Assembly: GCA_934668515.1 (NCBI GenBank)
Contig: CAKUNS010000022.1
Span: 1 to 31,625, forward strand
DNA length: 31,625 nucleotides
Direction of reading: 5' to 3'
From: an uncultured Eggerthellaceae bacterium
Lineage (GTDB): Bacteria > Actinomycetota > Coriobacteriia > Coriobacteriales > Eggerthellaceae
Below are positions 30,095-31,625 of the stretch, piece after piece (the stretch's first letter is position 1; each line of letters opens with the position of its first letter). The translations under genes and the position numbers were made by a program. The notes beneath the pieces are model-generated. The model saw only the letters and a program-made list of their open reading frames with translations. It ran no database searches and was not told the origin of the DNA.

Positions 30095-31351
30095 ATGCTC
30101 GACATCAACGGAGAGGCAAAGCTAAGGCAGTACGCCGAAAGCGGGTTCTCTAAGCAGGTGCTGAAGGTTTCGGACAGCGTTTATCACGTGATGGGCTACG
30201 GTCACAGCAATTCGATCGTCATCATCGCGGACGAATCGGTCATTCTGATTGATGCCCTGAATTCGCTTGATACCGGTCGAAAGCTGAAAGAAGCGGTTGC
30301 GGAGCTTACGGACAAGCCCGTTAAGACGATTATTTTCACGCATTCGCACCCCGACCATCGCGGCGGCAGCGGCGTGTTCCGTGACACGGTGGAAGAAGTG
30401 ATCGCGTTCGCGCCGGTCAACGAGCCGCTTAAGTTCAGCAACACCATCATGAACGGCCTTGGTGCCAGGACGGCGCGTCAATTCGGCTACAGCCTAAGCG
30501 ACGAGGAGCTGATCACGCAGGGCCTCGGCATTCGTGAGGACCACAACGGTTCCGAAGTGTTGCCCGTTACCACGCTGTATGACGAAGATGAGGTTGAGTT
30601 GACGATCGATGGTCGCGTCCTGAAATTGGTGCGTGCTCCCGGTGAAACCGACGACCAGATTTTCGTGTGGCTGCAGGGCGAAAAGGCGCTGTGCTGCGCA
30701 GACAACTATTACGCGTGCTGGCCTAACCTGTACGCTATTCGCGGCAGCAGTTATCGCGACGTGGCCGCATGGGTGGACTCACTGGGGAAGATGTTGGAGT
30801 ACGACACCGAGTATCTGTTGCCCGGTCACACGGGTGCCATTGTTGGAGCTCAGCAGGTTAAGGAAGTGCTGGGGAACTATCGCGCCGCGATAGAGTCCAT
30901 CCTTTTGCAAACCTTGGATTGCATCGATCGCGGTTTGGGTTTGGACGACACGCTTGCTGCGGTTAAGCTGCCGCAGGAGCTTGTCGATCTGCCTTATTTG
31001 GGCGAGTACTACGGAAGCATCGACTGGTCGGTGCGTAGCATCTACCAAGGATATGTTGGCTGGTTCGACGGTCAGGTTGCCAACCTGCATCCGCTTTCAC
31101 TTGCCCAGCGTGCAGCCGAGCTGGTTCCGGCGCTTGGTGGAGTTTCCAAGGTTGCGGAGCTGGTTGAAGCCGCGCAAGCAGAAGAAAAGTGGCAGTGGGC
31201 GTTGGAATTGTGTGAGATGGCGCTGTGCATTGAGGACGATGAAGCTATTCGTGCGTTGAAGATCAAGTCGCTCTATGAGCTGTCGAAGCTTGAAACCAGC
31301 GCTAACGGCAGACATTACTACCTGGTAACTGCTCACGAAATGGAAGCATAA
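30095..31351 (+). CDS. Alkylsulfatase-like MBL-fold hydrolase (SdsA1-related)
   Basis: A 418-residue protein of the metallo-beta-lactamase fold. The binuclear zinc motif is HSHPDH (83-88) followed by RGG. Segments APGETDDQ, CCADNYYACWPNLYAIRG and SSYRDVAAWVDSL follow the order typical of linear alkylsulfatases, and YQGYVGWFDG with LHPLSLAQRA matches their helical dimerisation domain. It is shorter than SdsA1-type enzymes (about 620-660 residues): the SCP2-like C-terminal domain is missing and no signal peptide is seen. It may hydrolyse sulfate esters in the cytosol. The frame opens at 29975; ATG 30095 is chosen because GGAGGG lies three to four bases before it. ATG 30074 is an alternative. 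Confidence 0.8.
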   Translation: MLDINGEAKLRQYAESGFSKQVLKVSDSVYHVMGYGHSNSIVIIADESVILIDALNSLDTGRKLKEAVAELTDKPVKTIIFTHSHPDHRGGSGVFRDTVEEVIAFAPVNEPLKFSNTIMNGLGARTARQFGYSLSDEELITQGLGIREDHNGSEVLPVTTLYDEDEVELTIDGRVLKLVRAPGETDDQIFVWLQGEKALCCADNYYACWPNLYAIRGSSYRDVAAWVDSLGKMLEYDTEYLLPGHTGAIVGAQQVKEVLGNYRAAIESILLQTLDCIDRGLGLDDTLAAVKLPQELVDLPYLGEYYGSIDWSVRSIYQGYVGWFDGQVANLHPLSLAQRAAELVPALGGVSKVAELVEAAQAEEKWQWALELCEMALCIEDDEAIRALKIKSLYELSKLETSANGRHYYLVTAHEMEA

Positions 31352-31359
31352 GGAACCAG

Positions 31360-31387
31360 AAGCTGCTCGGGAGGGCGGCTTCGTTTC
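31360..31387 (+). terminator. Terminator-like hairpin after the alkylsulfatase-like gene
   Basis: AAGCTGCTC (31360-31368) pairs with GGGCGGCTT (31373-31381; G-U pairs allowed), loop GGGA, then CGTTTCTT. The rest of 31388-31504 holds an inverted repeat, GTTGAC/GTCAAC at 31429-31444, and nothing else I can name. Confidence 0.55.
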
Positions 31388-31504
31388 TTGCTGGGGTGAA
31401 ACAGAATTTACTGCCATGAAAAAGTGGCGTTGACCTGCGTCAACACTCCTTTTTTTGGACACACTTTCTGTCCTATAACCCTCTTCGCGATTTGACGCAA
31501 CAAA

Positions 31505-31528
31505 AAAGCCGCTCAGAAGAGCGGCTTT
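31505..31528 (-). terminator. Intrinsic terminator of tRNA-Leu(CAG)
   Basis: AAAGCCGCTC (31505-31514) pairs with GAGCGGCTTT (31519-31528), loop AGAA. Read on the minus strand, it follows the tRNA by ten bases and ends in a T run (plus-strand A at 31502-31507). Confidence 0.88.
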
Positions 31529-31538
31529 CAAAATTCAA

Positions 31539-31625
31539 TGGTGCGGGTGAAAGGACTTGAACCTTCATGGGGTTGCCCCCATACGGACCTGAACCGTACG
31601 CGTCTGCCAATTCCGCCACACCCGC
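31539..31625 (-). tRNA. tRNA-Leu(CAG)
   Basis: On the minus strand, acceptor GCGGGTG pairs with CACCCGC, followed by discriminator A and an encoded CCA. The anticodon loop TTCAGGT gives CAG. A long variable arm (class II) is present. The first base of the mature tRNA is the last base of the window, so the gene is complete but its promoter is outside. Confidence 0.93.

Overview
The window looks like a chromosomal segment from a high-G+C anaerobic gut actinobacterium of the class Coriobacteriia, most likely family Eggerthellaceae (Eggerthella, Slackia, Gordonibacter or a relative). This placement is inference. It rests on G/C-rich third codon positions, an NRAMP-related magnesium transporter of the type studied in Eggerthella lenta, families of LysR regulators divergent from large anion permeases, and Listeria/Bacteroides-repeat surface proteins with an LPXTG-like anchor. 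I see no prophage, insertion sequence, CRISPR array or rRNA. Four tRNA genes are present: Arg-ACG, Ser-TGA, Ser-GCT and Leu-CAG.

Layout. 1-1.4 kb: citrate synthase. 1.7 kb: tRNA-Arg(ACG) with its own promoter and terminator. 2.1-5.8 kb: a metal-chelate ABC importer operon (binding lipoprotein, FecCD permease, ATPase) ending in a SAM methyltransferase. 6.0-9.0 kb: a two-gene magnesium operon. A PRC/MgtE_N/CBS protein with one membrane anchor is followed one base later by an NRAMP-family permease whose metal site carries magnesium-type substitutions. 9.0-11.1 kb, minus strand: an FHA-domain protein and a Ser/Thr kinase-like protein with a nine-G tract at its start. 11.4-14.4 kb: a sortase-anchored protein built of alternating A/B repeats. 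14.5 kb: tRNA-Ser(TGA). 14.7-16.6 kb: tadA, ispE and a small membrane protein. 16.7 kb: tRNA-Ser(GCT). 16.9-20.3 kb: a DUF2207-type membrane protein, a shikimate-kinase-like P-loop protein and an MBL-fold hydrolase.

20.5-31.4 kb is an accessory metabolic region with two parallel modules. Module A is a LysR gene divergent from an alkaline-phosphatase-superfamily hydrolase, followed by a 12-TM permease. Module B is a paralogous LysR gene divergent from a paralogous permease, followed by an alkylsulfatase-like MBL hydrolase. A MarR regulator and a TIM-barrel protein with overlapping genes sit between them. The likely logic is regulated uptake or exchange of an organic anion plus cleavage of a phosphate or sulfate ester; no substrate can be read from the sequence. 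tRNA-Leu(CAG) closes the window.

The most interesting points are: (i) the apparent split of the MgtE cytosolic sensor from its own pore and its pairing with an NRAMP-type magnesium transporter behind a hairpin-rich leader; (ii) the FHA/kinase/surface-protein neighbourhood, which shares a palindromic 13-mer and has a potentially slippery G tract at the kinase start; and (iii) the twin LysR-permease-hydrolase modules.
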